In this document: positions 53,223 to 62,018 of the stretch, piece after piece
Layout of the letters: every line of letters starts with the position of its first letter
Position numbering within the stretch: position 1 is the stretch's first letter
Origin: Pacificitalea sp040119125
Lineage (GTDB): Bacteria > Pseudomonadota > Alphaproteobacteria > Rhodobacterales > Rhodobacteraceae
Assembly: GCA_040119125.1 (NCBI GenBank)
Contig: JBEDTR010000001.1
Location: 186,001 to 250,000 of the forward strand
Length of the DNA: 64,000 nt
Direction: 5' to 3'
The notes under the pieces: generated by a model
Database searches by the model: none
What the model was told of the DNA's origin: nothing
The model's input: only the letters and a program-made list of their open reading frames with translations
Translations under genes and position numbers: made by a program

Positions 53223-53264
53223 GGGGCCTCGTCTGGGTCAGGTCGGAATGGTCACGGTCGAGAA

Positions 53265-54107
53265 TCAGCGCGGCGCGCCCGCAGGCGGCACAGGCCCATC
53301 CTTGGACACAGGCGCCGATCCGGCAACCGGGTCGCTGCCGGGGGTGGCGGCGGGCGCCGGGCGGCGCGTCGGGTCGACCGGCGGCGTCCAACGGCCCGGC
53401 ATGTCATGGGCCATCTCGGAGCGCGGCGCACGCAGTTTCGAGGCCAGCCAGCCGGGCAGCGCGGTCAGAGGCTTCAACGCGGCGTTGTCGCGGATGCGAG
53501 TCTTGAGCTTCTCGAATTGCATCACGTTGTCGATCCGCCGGTCAAGGAAATCCCATGTTGCGGCATGGTCGAGGCTGTCATCGCCCAGCCAAAACAGCAC
53601 GGTGGAGCCATAGACCGCCGAAAGGGTCGCCCGTTTCGTATACCAGTTCAGGTCATCGGAACTGTCCCCGAGCGCGGTCCAGATCGCATCGGCTGTGTCC
53701 CAGATCAGCGCGCTGCCCGTGCGCGCATGCTGTGGAAGCGCGAAAAGGGTGGAGCCACGGCGCACGGCTTCGCGGTCGCCTGCCTCGATACGGAAACGCA
53801 CGGCGCGTGCGATTTTTTCGGAAAAGCGCAGGCCGCTCAGATCCGCGCGCGACAGACGCAGCACCATCTGCTGGTCGCCGCGCCGGTGATAGGCCACGGC
53901 CAGATCGACGGCTCCGCGTGGGCAGGTAAGCCGCCCCAGATCGCGGGAGACATCTGCATCGTCGCAGGCCCGGCGGAACGTTTCCTCGGACCAGCCATCG
54001 AAGGCCACATGGGGTAGCGCGGCATCCAGAAGACGGGTGCGCAGATCGGGATTTGCGGGGTCGGGCTGTGGCCCCGGATAGGGGGCGGTGTTGGTATCGG
54101 TGGTCAT
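53265..54107 (-). CDS. COQ9 family protein
   Basis: A 280-residue protein. The TetR-like helix-turn-helix fold at the N-terminus (RLLDAALPHVAFDGWSEETF) lacks DNA-binding meaning in this family; the C-terminal half ends with the lipid-binding helix SLDHAATWDFLDRRIDNVM typical of COQ9, which binds lipids and helps the ubiquinone hydroxylase COQ7. Residues after 235 are proline-rich and disordered. It begins 127 bases from rpsU (divergent), an arrangement often seen in Rhodobacteraceae, and is followed by a quinone oxidoreductase gene. Confidence 0.93.
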   Translation of the reverse strand: MTTDTNTAPYPGPQPDPANPDLRTRLLDAALPHVAFDGWSEETFRRACDDADVSRDLGRLTCPRGAVDLAVAYHRRGDQQMVLRLSRADLSGLRFSEKIARAVRFRIEAGDREAVRRGSTLFALPQHARTGSALIWDTADAIWTALGDSSDDLNWYTKRATLSAVYGSTVLFWLGDDSLDHAATWDFLDRRIDNVMQFEKLKTRIRDNAALKPLTALPGWLASKLRAPRSEMAHDMPGRWTPPVDPTRRPAPAATPGSDPVAGSAPVSKDGPVPPAGAPR

Positions 54108-54153
54108 CGAAACTCCCTCCCTCGATGGGGCGTGGATCGGGTTGCGGATATGG

Positions 54154-54181
54154 TGGACAAGCTAGGCCAGCTTTGCTATAC
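54154..54181 (+). promoter_or_regulatory. sigma-70 promoter of rpsU
   Basis: TGGACA (54154-54159) and CTATAC (54176-54181) with a 16-base spacer lie 53 bases ahead of the rpsU start. Confidence 0.5.
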
Positions 54182-54233
54182 GGCCACCTCCTGCAAATTC
54201 TGCAACTCAAACTAGAAAGGTGGTGAAAACCAC

Positions 54234-54440
54234 ATGCAGGTTAGTGTTCGCGATAACAACGTCGATCAGGCTCTCCGTGCTCTGAAGAAGAAACTTCAGC
54301 GCGAAGGCGTCTTCCGTGAGATGAAACTGCGGCAGCATTTCGAGAAGCCTTCCGAAAAGAAGGCCCGCGAGAAAGCCGAAGCCATCCGCCGCGCCCGCAA
54401 GCTGGCGCGCAAGAAGGCACAGCGCGAAGGTATGCTCTGA
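54234..54440 (+). CDS. rpsU: 30S ribosomal protein S21
   Basis: A 68-residue S21, the small basic ribosomal protein linked to initiation. MQVSVRDNNVDQALRALKKK is the alphaproteobacterial N-terminus, and the tail is rich in Lys/Arg/Ala as usual. AAAGGTGG precedes ATG 54234. The stop codon TGA at 54438 is also the first base of a long inverted repeat, so the 3' end of the message is strongly folded (see the RNA entry). Divergent from COQ9. Confidence 0.97.
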   Translation: MQVSVRDNNVDQALRALKKKLQREGVFREMKLRQHFEKPSEKKAREKAEAIRRARKLARKKAQREGML

Positions 54441-54568
54441 GGTCACCCTCGGCATCCTGACGCCCGTGTTCGACTGGCGAACTGCATGGTCCGACACGAT
54501 TAGCGCCCCTTCGCGGGGGAGTTGATCCGAAAGCCACCATGCCATGTGTCCACCGTCAGGTGACCTCA
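54438..54568 (+). ncRNA. structured RNA overlapping the rpsU stop (candidate)
   Basis: Nested inverted repeats: TGAGGTCACC (54438-54447) with GGTGACCTCA (54559-54568), continued by TGACG (54458-54462) with CGTCA (54554-54558); inside, GCATGGT (54484-54490) with ACCATGC (54536-54542); and an apical hairpin 54498-54509 with 54516-54527 including CCCC/GGGG. The whole 131-base stretch folds as one long arm. No known RNA family is recognised; it may be a 3'-UTR element or a small RNA. Confidence 0.5.
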
Positions 54569-54787
54569 CATGCCATACGTTCCGACGACCCCCGTAGCTT
54601 ATCGCGCGGGGGTTTGTCATTTCTGGAGGGTCGTCTGGTGTCGATTGCTGGCCCCTAGGCCGGCGCGTGCGGTGTTGCGCTCACCCCATCCATACGCCGT
54701 CCGCTGTCGTGGCAGTCTGCGCAGTCACCGGCAATGCGGCTTGATCCGGTCCCAGACACGCGGCGCCGATCAGGTGTCAGCGACCGG
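54441..54787. other. 347-base stretch behind rpsU
   Basis: Contains the structured RNA candidate at its left, a weak terminator at 54588-54615, and then about 170 bases in which I see no gene or clear signal. Confidence 0.6.
54588..54615 (+). terminator. possible rpsU terminator
   Basis: ACCCCCG (54588-54594) pairs with CGGGGGT (54607-54613) and TTTG follows. It lies 20 bases behind the structured RNA region, suggesting the transcript ends there. Confidence 0.6.
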
Positions 54788-55108
54788 CTACATCAAGGCA
54801 AGCTCTGGTCGCGCCAGCGGATCAATGTGGGCCATAAGCGTCCCCGGCGTCCAGATCAGCCGGTGCAGCCCGGCGCAAAATTCGACATGCCCTCGTCCCG
54901 GGGTCACGAAATGCGCGCGGTCAACAACGGCCCGCAGCTGGCGCAATCGGCGGTCCGGCTGCCGCCAGTGCAAAGACCACTGGTCGCCCTGCGTGAAACT
55001 CGCTCGGGATTCCCCTGCCAAGGCGCGGAGCACCAATTGCAGCGCGATCAGCGGCCTGCCGTCAGGGCCGAGCAGAGCATATTCATCACGGGGTGGGGCG
55101 AATATCAC
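54788..55108 (-). CDS. small protein of unknown function behind the Lrp gene
   Basis: A 106-residue protein without recognisable family. The start GTG 55108 is set by GGAGG five bases ahead; an upstream TTG at 55123 would overlap that site. Composition is ordinary for a soluble cytosolic protein (SWSLHWRQPDRRLRQL-type helices, no membrane span, one cysteine). It is transcribed in the same direction as lrp, 81 bases behind it, so it may belong to the mscL-lrp unit. A 349-codon frame on the opposite strand overlaps both genes and is judged a shadow. Confidence 0.5.
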   Translation of the reverse strand: MIFAPPRDEYALLGPDGRPLIALQLVLRALAGESRASFTQGDQWSLHWRQPDRRLRQLRAVVDRAHFVTPGRGHVEFCAGLHRLIWTPGTLMAHIDPLARPELALM

Positions 55109-55189
55109 GGCATCCTCCGGCAAGGCGCGGTGTCGCGCCAGCTTCAGGATGCCCTCAGTTGGGTTAAGATCGCGTTACCTGTGGCCCCC

Positions 55190-55660
55190 TCAGACCGGCA
55201 GGGCGGTCGTCTTGAACACCGTCTTCAGCGCGAAACTGCTGGTCAGCTGCGCCACGCCGGGCAGCCGCGCCAGATACTGCCGATGGATCAGCGCGTAATC
55301 TTCGGTATCGCTGACGGCGACCTTCAGCAGGTAATCCGCAGCACCCGCCATAAGGTGACATTCCAGCACGGCGGGCACCCGAGCCACCGCGCGTTCAAAC
55401 GCGTCGAGAAGCTCATCCGCCTGTCCCGAAAGCTTGATTTCCACAAATACGGTCGTGGCATGGCCCAGCTTGCGCGCGTCGAGCAGGGCAACGTAATCGC
55501 GGATCACGCCTGCCTGTTCCAGCCGCTGCACCCGCCGATGGCAGGCCGAGGCCGACAAGTTCACCTGCAGCGCCAGATCGGAATTGGTGATGCGACCGGA
55601 TTTTTGCAGGACCGACAGGATCTGCCGGTCCATCCGGTCCAGCGCGGGCTGGCTGGTCAT
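55190..55660 (-). CDS. Lrp/AsnC family transcriptional regulator
   Basis: A 156-residue regulator of usual length. N-terminal winged helix: LDRMDRQILSVLQKSGRITNSDLA followed by the recognition helix LSASACHRRVQRLE; C-terminal ligand-binding RAM domain with ALECHLMAGAADYLLKV type sequence. Family members sense amino acids and control their metabolism. ATG 55660 overlaps the mscL stop by four bases, so it is translationally coupled to a mechanosensitive channel, an uncommon partner. Confidence 0.93.
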   Translation of the reverse strand: MTSQPALDRMDRQILSVLQKSGRITNSDLALQVNLSASACHRRVQRLEQAGVIRDYVALLDARKLGHATTVFVEIKLSGQADELLDAFERAVARVPAVLECHLMAGAADYLLKVAVSDTEDYALIHRQYLARLPGVAQLTSSFALKTVFKTTALPV

Positions 55661-56091
55661 GCGCGCTGCTGGCGCAGCTCGTCGCGGATCTCGGCCAGCA
55701 GATCCTTCTCGCTGGGGCCGGGATCGACCTTCGGCGCTTCAGCGGCCGGGGTTTCGGTCATGCGTCTCAGGCGGTTGACGTAGCGCACCAGCAAGAACAC
55801 GACGAAGGCGATGATCAGGAAGTTAATGACCGAGCTCAGGAACGCGCCATAGGCGAAGACGGCAGCGCCTGCCTCGCGCGCCTCGATCAGAGACGCAAAC
55901 GGCCCGTCTCCCGACAGCACGACGAATTTGTCTGAAAAATCAATGCCGCCGGTGATGACACCGATGACGGGGTTGATGAGGTCGTTGACCATAGACTGCA
56001 CGATCGAGGTGAATGCCGCGCCGATGATGATGCCCACGGCCATGTCCATCACATTGCCTCGGGCGATGAATTTCCTGAATTCGTCAAACAT
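55657..56091 (-). CDS. mscL: large-conductance mechanosensitive channel
   Basis: A 144-residue MscL, the safety valve opened by membrane tension. The N-terminal amphipathic helix MFDEFRKFIARGNVMDMAVG leads into TM1 (IIIGAAFTSIVQSMVNDLI) with the gate residues, a periplasmic loop, and TM2 (VINFLIIAFVVFLLVRYVN) followed by a charged helical tail. Length is normal. It is the first gene of the mscL-lrp unit. Confidence 0.97.
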   Translation of the reverse strand: MFDEFRKFIARGNVMDMAVGIIIGAAFTSIVQSMVNDLINPVIGVITGGIDFSDKFVVLSGDGPFASLIEAREAGAAVFAYGAFLSSVINFLIIAFVVFLLVRYVNRLRRMTETPAAEAPKVDPGPSEKDLLAEIRDELRQQRA

Positions 56092-56231
56092 GAACTGTCC
56101 CTTGTTCTGTGCCGGGCTAATGTTTTGCGCAGCCGGTCATTGACCGGAAGATAACATGTTTTTGCGCGGCGGCACGTTGGAATTGATGGCTTTTCTTTCG
56201 GCCTCGCGGCGCGGTCTTACAAAGGAACCCC

Positions 56232-56927
56232 ATGTCCGATCTGTCGCAATTCCTCATCACGCAACGCTGGCCGGCCAAGGATCCTTCGGCGATCCAGCTC
56301 TATTCCTTCCCGACGCCCAACGGGGTGAAAGCCTCGATCGCGCTGGAGGAACTGGGCCTGTCCTATGAGGCACATAAGGTCACGCTGAGCGATGCCGATG
56401 TTAAAAGCGCAGAATTCCTGTCGCTGAACCCCAACAACAAGATCCCCGCGATCATCGATCCGGACGGCCCCGACGGCGCGCCGATCGCCCTGTTCGAAAG
56501 CGGCGCGATCCTGATTTACCTGGCCGAGAAGACCGGCCGCCTGCTCGGCGCCAGCCCCGCCGACAAATATAAGGTCATTCAGTGGGTGATGTTCCAAATG
56601 GGCGGTGTCGGCCCGATGTTCGGGCAGCTTGGATATTTTGCCAAGTTCAAAGGCGCGGAGATCGAAGACCCACGCCCGCGCGAACGCTATCTGGGCGAAG
56701 CGCGACGCTTGCTGGGCGTGGTCGAGGGCGCGTTGGAAGGTCAGGACTGGATCGCGGGCGAGTTTTCCATTGCGGATATCGCGCTGGCGCCTTGGCTGAA
56801 CGCGTTGGAATTCTACGGCGTGAAGGATCAGGTCGGCTGGAATGATCTGACCCGCGTGCCCGCCTATGTCGAACGGTTCTACGCCCGCCCGGCTGTGGAG
56901 AAGGGCAAGTCGATCCCACCGCGCTAA
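56232..56927 (+). CDS. glutathione S-transferase family protein (YfcG/YghU-like)
   Basis: A 231-residue Nu-class-like GST. The N-terminal extension plus IQLYSFPTPNGVKASIALEE, where Thr/Asn replaces Tyr/Ser as the glutathione-contacting residue, and NPNNKIPAIIDPDGP with ESGAILIYLAE place it with the E. coli YfcG/YghU disulfide-bond reductases. The C-terminal motif WIAGEFSIADIALAPW is complete. ATG 56232 follows AAAGGAA. It stands alone, divergent from mscL. Confidence 0.92.
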   Translation: MSDLSQFLITQRWPAKDPSAIQLYSFPTPNGVKASIALEELGLSYEAHKVTLSDADVKSAEFLSLNPNNKIPAIIDPDGPDGAPIALFESGAILIYLAEKTGRLLGASPADKYKVIQWVMFQMGGVGPMFGQLGYFAKFKGAEIEDPRPRERYLGEARRLLGVVEGALEGQDWIAGEFSIADIALAPWLNALEFYGVKDQVGWNDLTRVPAYVERFYARPAVEKGKSIPPR

Positions 56928-56934
56928 GCGCATC

Positions 56935-56963
56935 CACCCGCGCGCAAGCGTCGCGCGCGGGTG
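56935..56963 (+). terminator. GC-rich hairpin behind the GST gene
   Basis: An 11-base perfect stem (56935-56945 with 56953-56963), eight bases behind the GST stop. No T-tract follows, so it is a hairpin of likely terminating or stabilising function rather than a textbook terminator. Confidence 0.5.
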
Positions 56964-57080
56964 AGCACCTGCGTGTTCTGGCCGGGGGCTCCGGGACGAT
57001 CGCTGACCTTGGGACGGGGAGGTCGGCGGCAACATCGCTTCGTCTAACCGTTGCGGGGCCGATCCTGAGCGACCCGCCTC

Positions 57081-59153
57081 TCAGCGGCGGCCTTCGCGGA
57101 GCCAGCCGCCAAGGATCAGCGCGGCGGTGAGGATAAGAAACAACCACGGCGACACAAGCGGGATGATACGCACATCCGCCGTCAGATAGGCCTCGCGCGG
57201 GGTAATGCCGATCCAGCCGCGACCTGCGGCAACGCGGCCCTCGCGCACCTCACGGATGCCGGGCAGACCATCCTCGATCCGGGGCGCGCCACCGCGCAGG
57301 GCGGCGACCGGCTCGGCCAAGGGCGCGGCGCTTGCGATGGTCTGCTCGAATTCCTTGGGTGCGGCGGGGCCGAGGGCGACAACTGTATCGATCTCTCCGT
57401 CGCTGAGCCGATAGAGCCCGATTTCCGGACCCTCATAGGTGGCGGTAAAGCGTCCGGGGCCGTCCTCTTCCAGCGGGACCGCGACCACCGCGCCATCGGG
57501 GCCGGTGATCTGCACATCGGCGGGCGCATCGCCCAGCGTGCGGCGGGTGATGGTGACGGTCTGGCCCTCGGCTGTGGCGGTCAGGGCCTCCTCCTCCAGC
57601 TCCGGCTCCTTCATCATCCAATGGGCAAGGCGGCGCAGCAGTTCGAGCTGCGGACCGCCGCCCTCAAAGCCGCGATTCCACAGCCATGCGTGGTCCGAGC
57701 CAAGCAGCGCGACGCGCCCCTCACCGACCCGGTCCAGCACCAGAAGCGGACGGTCGTCTTCGCCCGACATCACCACATCGCCCCGGTCGGGGATCAGATC
57801 AATCAGCCGGAACCAGCGGCCCCAGCCGGGTTGACCATCGGGCGTTTCGCCAAAGCCTCGGTCCAGTCCTTCGGTCACCGGATGCTTGCGGCCCAGATCG
57901 GTCAACTCCGGGCGATAGGGCGCGTCCAGAACGCGGGCCGAAGGCGCGGCGGGCAGGATATCCCCCAAGGGCGAGCGATAGAGGCTGTCGGCGGTGGCAA
58001 AATCCGGCCCCGCCGCGACCAGAACCGCGCCGCCGCGCTCCACATAGTCGCGGACGTTTTCCAGATAGAGCATCGGCAGGATGCCGCGTCGCTTGTAACG
58101 GTCAAAGATGATCAGATCGAATTCGTCGATCTTCTCCAGAAACAATTCCCGCGTGGGGAAGGCGATGAGCGACAGTTCCGACACCGGCACGCCATCTTGT
58201 TTCTCGGGCGGACGCAGGATGGTGAAATGCACCAGATCGACAGAGCTGTCTGATTTCAGCAGGTTGCGCCATGTGCGCTCGCCCGGATGCGGCTCGCCGG
58301 ACACCAGCAGCACGCGCAGCCGGTCGCGCACGCCGTTGATCTGGATCACGGCGGAATTGTTGCGCTCGGTCAGTTCGCCTTCGGCAGTGGCAACCTGAAA
58401 CTGGATCACATTCATGCCGCCATGGGGCAGGGTGATCGGCAGTTCCAGATCCTCGCCCACGGGCACGTTGAAATCCATCGGCTCGCCACCGTCGATCGAG
58501 ATGGTCAGCGGAGCCGGGCCAGCGGCGCTATCGGGCACTGCGCCGCTATCCTCGACCCGCAGCGTCAGCATCACCTGCTCATCGAGAATGGCGAAGGCCG
58601 GGGCATTGGTGACCAGCAGCCGCCGATCCCAATCGGTGGCGTGGCCGGTCAGCAGCACATGCAGCGGCGCGGGCAGGGCAGGGGCGTTGTCGACGTCATG
58701 CACCTGCCCGTCGCTGATCAAAATCGCCCCGGCAATCCGGGCGCGGGGTTCTTCGGCCATCAATTCCGTCAGGGCGCGCATGGCCAGCGTGCCAGCATCG
58801 TCCTCGCCATCGCGCAGAGTGATTTCGCGCAACTCCGTGTTGGACAGATCGGCAATCTCATCGCGAACGGCCTGCGCCGCGCGGGCGGTCTGCTCAGAGC
58901 GGTCCGCGATCTGTTGCGAGGCACTTTCGTCGATGACCATCAGGACAATGTCCGACAGCGGCGCGCGATCTTCCTGCTGAAGCGCGGGATTTGCGAGGGC
59001 GATCAGCAGCGCCACCGCCGCCAGTCCGCGCAGCCACCAGCCCCGCAGCCCGCGCCAGAGCGCCAGCGCGATGAACAGCGCGGCGAGACCCGCCGCGACG
59101 GCCAGCAGGCTCCACGGCAGATGCGGGTCAAAAATGATCTGGCCGGTCTCCAT
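57081..59153 (-). CDS. membrane protein with VWA-like and amidotransferase-like regions (Bat-type operon)
   Basis: A 690-residue protein. Two membrane spans (residues 15-56) open it; directly behind is a von Willebrand A-like stretch with a MIDAS-type DxSxS in VIDESASQ (75-79). The middle (about 260-470) resembles a class I glutamine amidotransferase fold (DYVERGGAVLVAAGPDF, then GEGRVALLGSDHAW), without an evident catalytic Cys, so it is likely not an active amidotransferase. One span near the C-terminus (residues 665-685) ends it. It is the last gene of the moxR operon, 21 bases behind the DUF4159 gene. Confidence 0.85.
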   Translation of the reverse strand: METGQIIFDPHLPWSLLAVAAGLAALFIALALWRGLRGWWLRGLAAVALLIALANPALQQEDRAPLSDIVLMVIDESASQQIADRSEQTARAAQAVRDEIADLSNTELREITLRDGEDDAGTLAMRALTELMAEEPRARIAGAILISDGQVHDVDNAPALPAPLHVLLTGHATDWDRRLLVTNAPAFAILDEQVMLTLRVEDSGAVPDSAAGPAPLTISIDGGEPMDFNVPVGEDLELPITLPHGGMNVIQFQVATAEGELTERNNSAVIQINGVRDRLRVLLVSGEPHPGERTWRNLLKSDSSVDLVHFTILRPPEKQDGVPVSELSLIAFPTRELFLEKIDEFDLIIFDRYKRRGILPMLYLENVRDYVERGGAVLVAAGPDFATADSLYRSPLGDILPAAPSARVLDAPYRPELTDLGRKHPVTEGLDRGFGETPDGQPGWGRWFRLIDLIPDRGDVVMSGEDDRPLLVLDRVGEGRVALLGSDHAWLWNRGFEGGGPQLELLRRLAHWMMKEPELEEEALTATAEGQTVTITRRTLGDAPADVQITGPDGAVVAVPLEEDGPGRFTATYEGPEIGLYRLSDGEIDTVVALGPAAPKEFEQTIASAAPLAEPVAALRGGAPRIEDGLPGIREVREGRVAAGRGWIGITPREAYLTADVRIIPLVSPWLFLILTAALILGGWLREGRR

Positions 59154-59174
59154 CGGCAGGCGGTCCTTTCGGGT

Positions 59175-62018
59175 CTATTGTCCCAGCCGGTCGAGCAGGG
59201 CGGGCACATGGACCTGATCGGATTTATAGTTCCCGGTCAGCACATGCATGATCAGATTGACGCCAAAGCGATAGGCGATCTCGCGCTGGCGTTCCCCGGC
59301 ATAGCCGCGCCCCACGGGATAAAGCGCGCGACCATTGGCGTCCATCGCCCAAGCGGCGGCCCAGTCATTGCCGCCGATCACCACCGGCGTCACCCCGTCA
59401 TTGAGGTTGCGAAAGGGCATGCCCTCGATCTGTTCGGCATCGGGCGGGGCGGCTTCGACCCAGACATCGCGGCCAGCATGACGGCCGGGGAAATCCTGTA
59501 GCAGGTAGAAGGTTCGGGTCAGCACATGATCGGCGGGGATCGGCTCTAGCGGCGGCACGTCCAGCGGCTGCGCGATTTGCTGAAGCTTGCGCCCCGTCGG
59601 GGTGTTCGCGCCAAAACCGCCGGTATCGGCGTCGCGCGTGTCGAACAGGATCATGCCGCCGGTGCGCAGATAGGTGTTGAGCCGGGCATAGGCCGCGTCC
59701 GAGGGCAGGGGCTGCTCGGTCGAGATCGGCCAATACAGGAAGGGGTAGAAGGCAAGCTCGTCGGTTTCCAGATCGACGGCAATCGGGTCCGCCGGCTCAA
59801 TCGAGGTGCGCAGGTAAAGCGTTTCAGATAGACCAAACAGCCCCGCGCGGGCGGTTTCATCCAGCCGTGTGTCACCGGTCAAGACATGGGCGAGCACCAC
59901 CTCACCCGTGACAGCCAGGGCGCGCTCCACCTCCGCCGGGGTCAGATCTGGCGCCACCTGCGCGGCATCCGGTTGTGGATTTTGGCTGCTGGCGGTGCCG
60001 TCCGTGATCTGGGCCTGCGCGCTCTGGGGCGCAAGGCCAAGCGTCAGCAGCAGCGCAAGCGCGGTAGCGGTAGAGGTCGCACGCGGACCGCGCAGCCGCC
60101 CCGACAGCCATAGCGCCGCCAGCACATCGAGCATCAACAGCGCCAGCGCGGCCATCAGCAGCGCGCCAGTCAGCGCCGTTTCGCGGGTGCTGGCCAGACC
60201 TTCGACGGGAATGCGCGCGGGCCACACGGCGGGGCGCAGCACGGCGGCGTCATCCAGCACGTTGACCGCCAACCGCCGCTCCGCCCCGGCATAAAGACCC
60301 GGCGGCAAGGCAGGGCCAAGCTGCGGATCTGCAAGGGCCTCACCCGCGATGCCGGGCAGGGTGCCCGCGTCGCGGATGGTGCCGAATCCGTCCAGCACGT
60401 CTTCGGGGGTCCAAGTGGTGCCCGCCAGTTCAGCCGCGTCAGGCTGCGCAGGCCGGGTGGAGATGGCAAGCCGCTCCAGCATCTGCACGAAGAGACCCGA
60501 TAGCGGCAGGCTGGACCATTCGGCATTGGCGGTGACATGGAACAGGATCACCTGCCCCTGTCCAATGCGCTTGCGGGTCACGAGCGGTGTGCCATCTTCC
60601 AGCGCGGCGATGGCGCGGCTGGCCAGATCAGGATCGGGCTGCGCCATCACCTGCGCCGACACGGTGACATCGGACGGCACGGGCAGCCCGTGGAAGGGGG
60701 AGCCTTCGGCAAAGGCGCGTAGGGTCTTCGGATCGCCCCAGCTCATCGCGCCGCCGACGGTGCGGCCACCTTCGCGCAGGCGCACGGGCAGAAGCGGGTC
60801 TTCCTCGGCGCGGCTGACATCGGATGCCGCCAGACGCGGCCCGGCGAACCGCACCAGCAGGCCGCCCCCGTCGATCCACTCCAACAAGGCGGTTTCTTCC
60901 GCCGGGGAAACAGTGGCCACATCGGCTAGGATGATTGCATCGGGATTGGCCAGCAGCACGTCATTTAGCGCGCCGTCGATCAGGTCGGCGGTCGGGGCCA
61001 GCGCTTGTTCGAGGTAATGCAGCGGCGATAGCAGCTCCAACCCCTCATCGGCCTCGCCCCCCGCGATCAGCGCCACTTCGCGGCGTTTCAGCCCGTCATC
61101 GGTCAGGCTGACCGCCCCGGCGGAGCGGATGCCCTCAACCTCGAACCGCGATACGCGGTTGCGCAACTCGGCGGGGAGCGAAAGCTGCACGGTGGTTTCA
61201 GATGCGCCCCCTGAGAAAGTTGCGTCAGCACGGGCCAGCACGCGCTCGGTCCCGGTCGGGTCCAGCCCGCGCGCGGCCAGCGTGACCGTGGCGTCGGAGT
61301 CGTCGCGCGCGCGCAGGGCCGTGAGATGTATCAACCCGTCTTCGAACCGAGCGGGGCGCAGCCCGTAGACCGGACGCGGCGATTCGAACGCCGTGACGGG
61401 GCCGTGTTCCTCCAATGCGCTCAGCAGTGTCCTGCGGCTGTCGCGGGCCAGCCCGTCTGACAGCCACCATGTCTCAAACGCGCCGTCGAGCGCGTCGGCC
61501 CAATCGGCCACGCGCTGCGGGTCTGGGGCCCAGGGGGTCGGTGTCAGCGCAGCCAGCCGGTTCCCCCATGTTTCCGGAGCCTGAAACGGCAGATCCCCCG
61601 CAGGCAGGTCAGTGGAGGCGACAACGGCCACGGGGCGGTCGCCGCGCCCCGCATCGGCGAGAAGCGTTTCGACCCGGTCCAGCACACGCGGCCAGTCCCG
61701 CGCATCGGCCCAGGTCGCATCGATCAGGATCAACAGCGGCCCGGAGCCCGCGCGTTCGGCCTGAGGGTTCAGAACCGGCCCGGCAAAGGCCACGATCGCG
61801 GCGGCCATCGCCAGCATCCGCAACAGCAGCAGCCACCACGGCGTGCGATCCGACTGGCTGTCATCGTCGCGCAGCCCCAGCAGCAGCGCCACACCGGGAA
61901 AGCGTCGGCGGATCGGCGCAGGTGGCACCGCGCGCAGGATCAGCCACAACACTGGCAACGCGATTAACCCCAGCAGGAGCCACGGCGCGGTAAAGCCAAG
62001 CGATCCCAGCACCCACAT
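59175..62018 (-). CDS. BatA-like membrane protein with C-terminal DUF4159 domain
   Basis: A 947-residue protein. N-terminus is the aerotolerance regulator (BatA) signature: FTAPWLLLGLIALPVLWLIL and two more spans up to residue 90. A degenerate VWA-like region follows (LLILIDATWADA, no proper MIDAS). Near residues 620-640 is another span, and around 643-668 a signal-peptide-like block (ALALLLTLGLAPQSAQA) leads into the DUF4159 domain (LYLRTSIEPADPIAVDLE...YPFLYWPIS, then TGGMILFDTRD). Start ATG 62018 overlaps the DUF58 stop by one base. It belongs to the moxR-DUF58 operon of envelope stress or chaperone function. Confidence 0.85.
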   Translation of the reverse strand: MWVLGSLGFTAPWLLLGLIALPVLWLILRAVPPAPIRRRFPGVALLLGLRDDDSQSDRTPWWLLLLRMLAMAAAIVAFAGPVLNPQAERAGSGPLLILIDATWADARDWPRVLDRVETLLADAGRGDRPVAVVASTDLPAGDLPFQAPETWGNRLAALTPTPWAPDPQRVADWADALDGAFETWWLSDGLARDSRRTLLSALEEHGPVTAFESPRPVYGLRPARFEDGLIHLTALRARDDSDATVTLAARGLDPTGTERVLARADATFSGGASETTVQLSLPAELRNRVSRFEVEGIRSAGAVSLTDDGLKRREVALIAGGEADEGLELLSPLHYLEQALAPTADLIDGALNDVLLANPDAIILADVATVSPAEETALLEWIDGGGLLVRFAGPRLAASDVSRAEEDPLLPVRLREGGRTVGGAMSWGDPKTLRAFAEGSPFHGLPVPSDVTVSAQVMAQPDPDLASRAIAALEDGTPLVTRKRIGQGQVILFHVTANAEWSSLPLSGLFVQMLERLAISTRPAQPDAAELAGTTWTPEDVLDGFGTIRDAGTLPGIAGEALADPQLGPALPPGLYAGAERRLAVNVLDDAAVLRPAVWPARIPVEGLASTRETALTGALLMAALALLMLDVLAALWLSGRLRGPRATSTATALALLLTLGLAPQSAQAQITDGTASSQNPQPDAAQVAPDLTPAEVERALAVTGEVVLAHVLTGDTRLDETARAGLFGLSETLYLRTSIEPADPIAVDLETDELAFYPFLYWPISTEQPLPSDAAYARLNTYLRTGGMILFDTRDADTGGFGANTPTGRKLQQIAQPLDVPPLEPIPADHVLTRTFYLLQDFPGRHAGRDVWVEAAPPDAEQIEGMPFRNLNDGVTPVVIGGNDWAAAWAMDANGRALYPVGRGYAGERQREIAYRFGVNLIMHVLTGNYKSDQVHVPALLDRLGQ

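Noticed and set aside
54438..54568. tmRNA, SRP RNA or RNase P RNA as identity of the folded region
   Set aside because: None of their conserved cores (tag reading frame, SRP GGAAGCAGC-type loop, P4 helix) can be read in this stretch.
54734..55783. 349-codon plus-strand open frame over lrp and the small unknown gene
   Set aside because: It overlaps lrp, which is a recognised family with normal length, and lacks a start signal.
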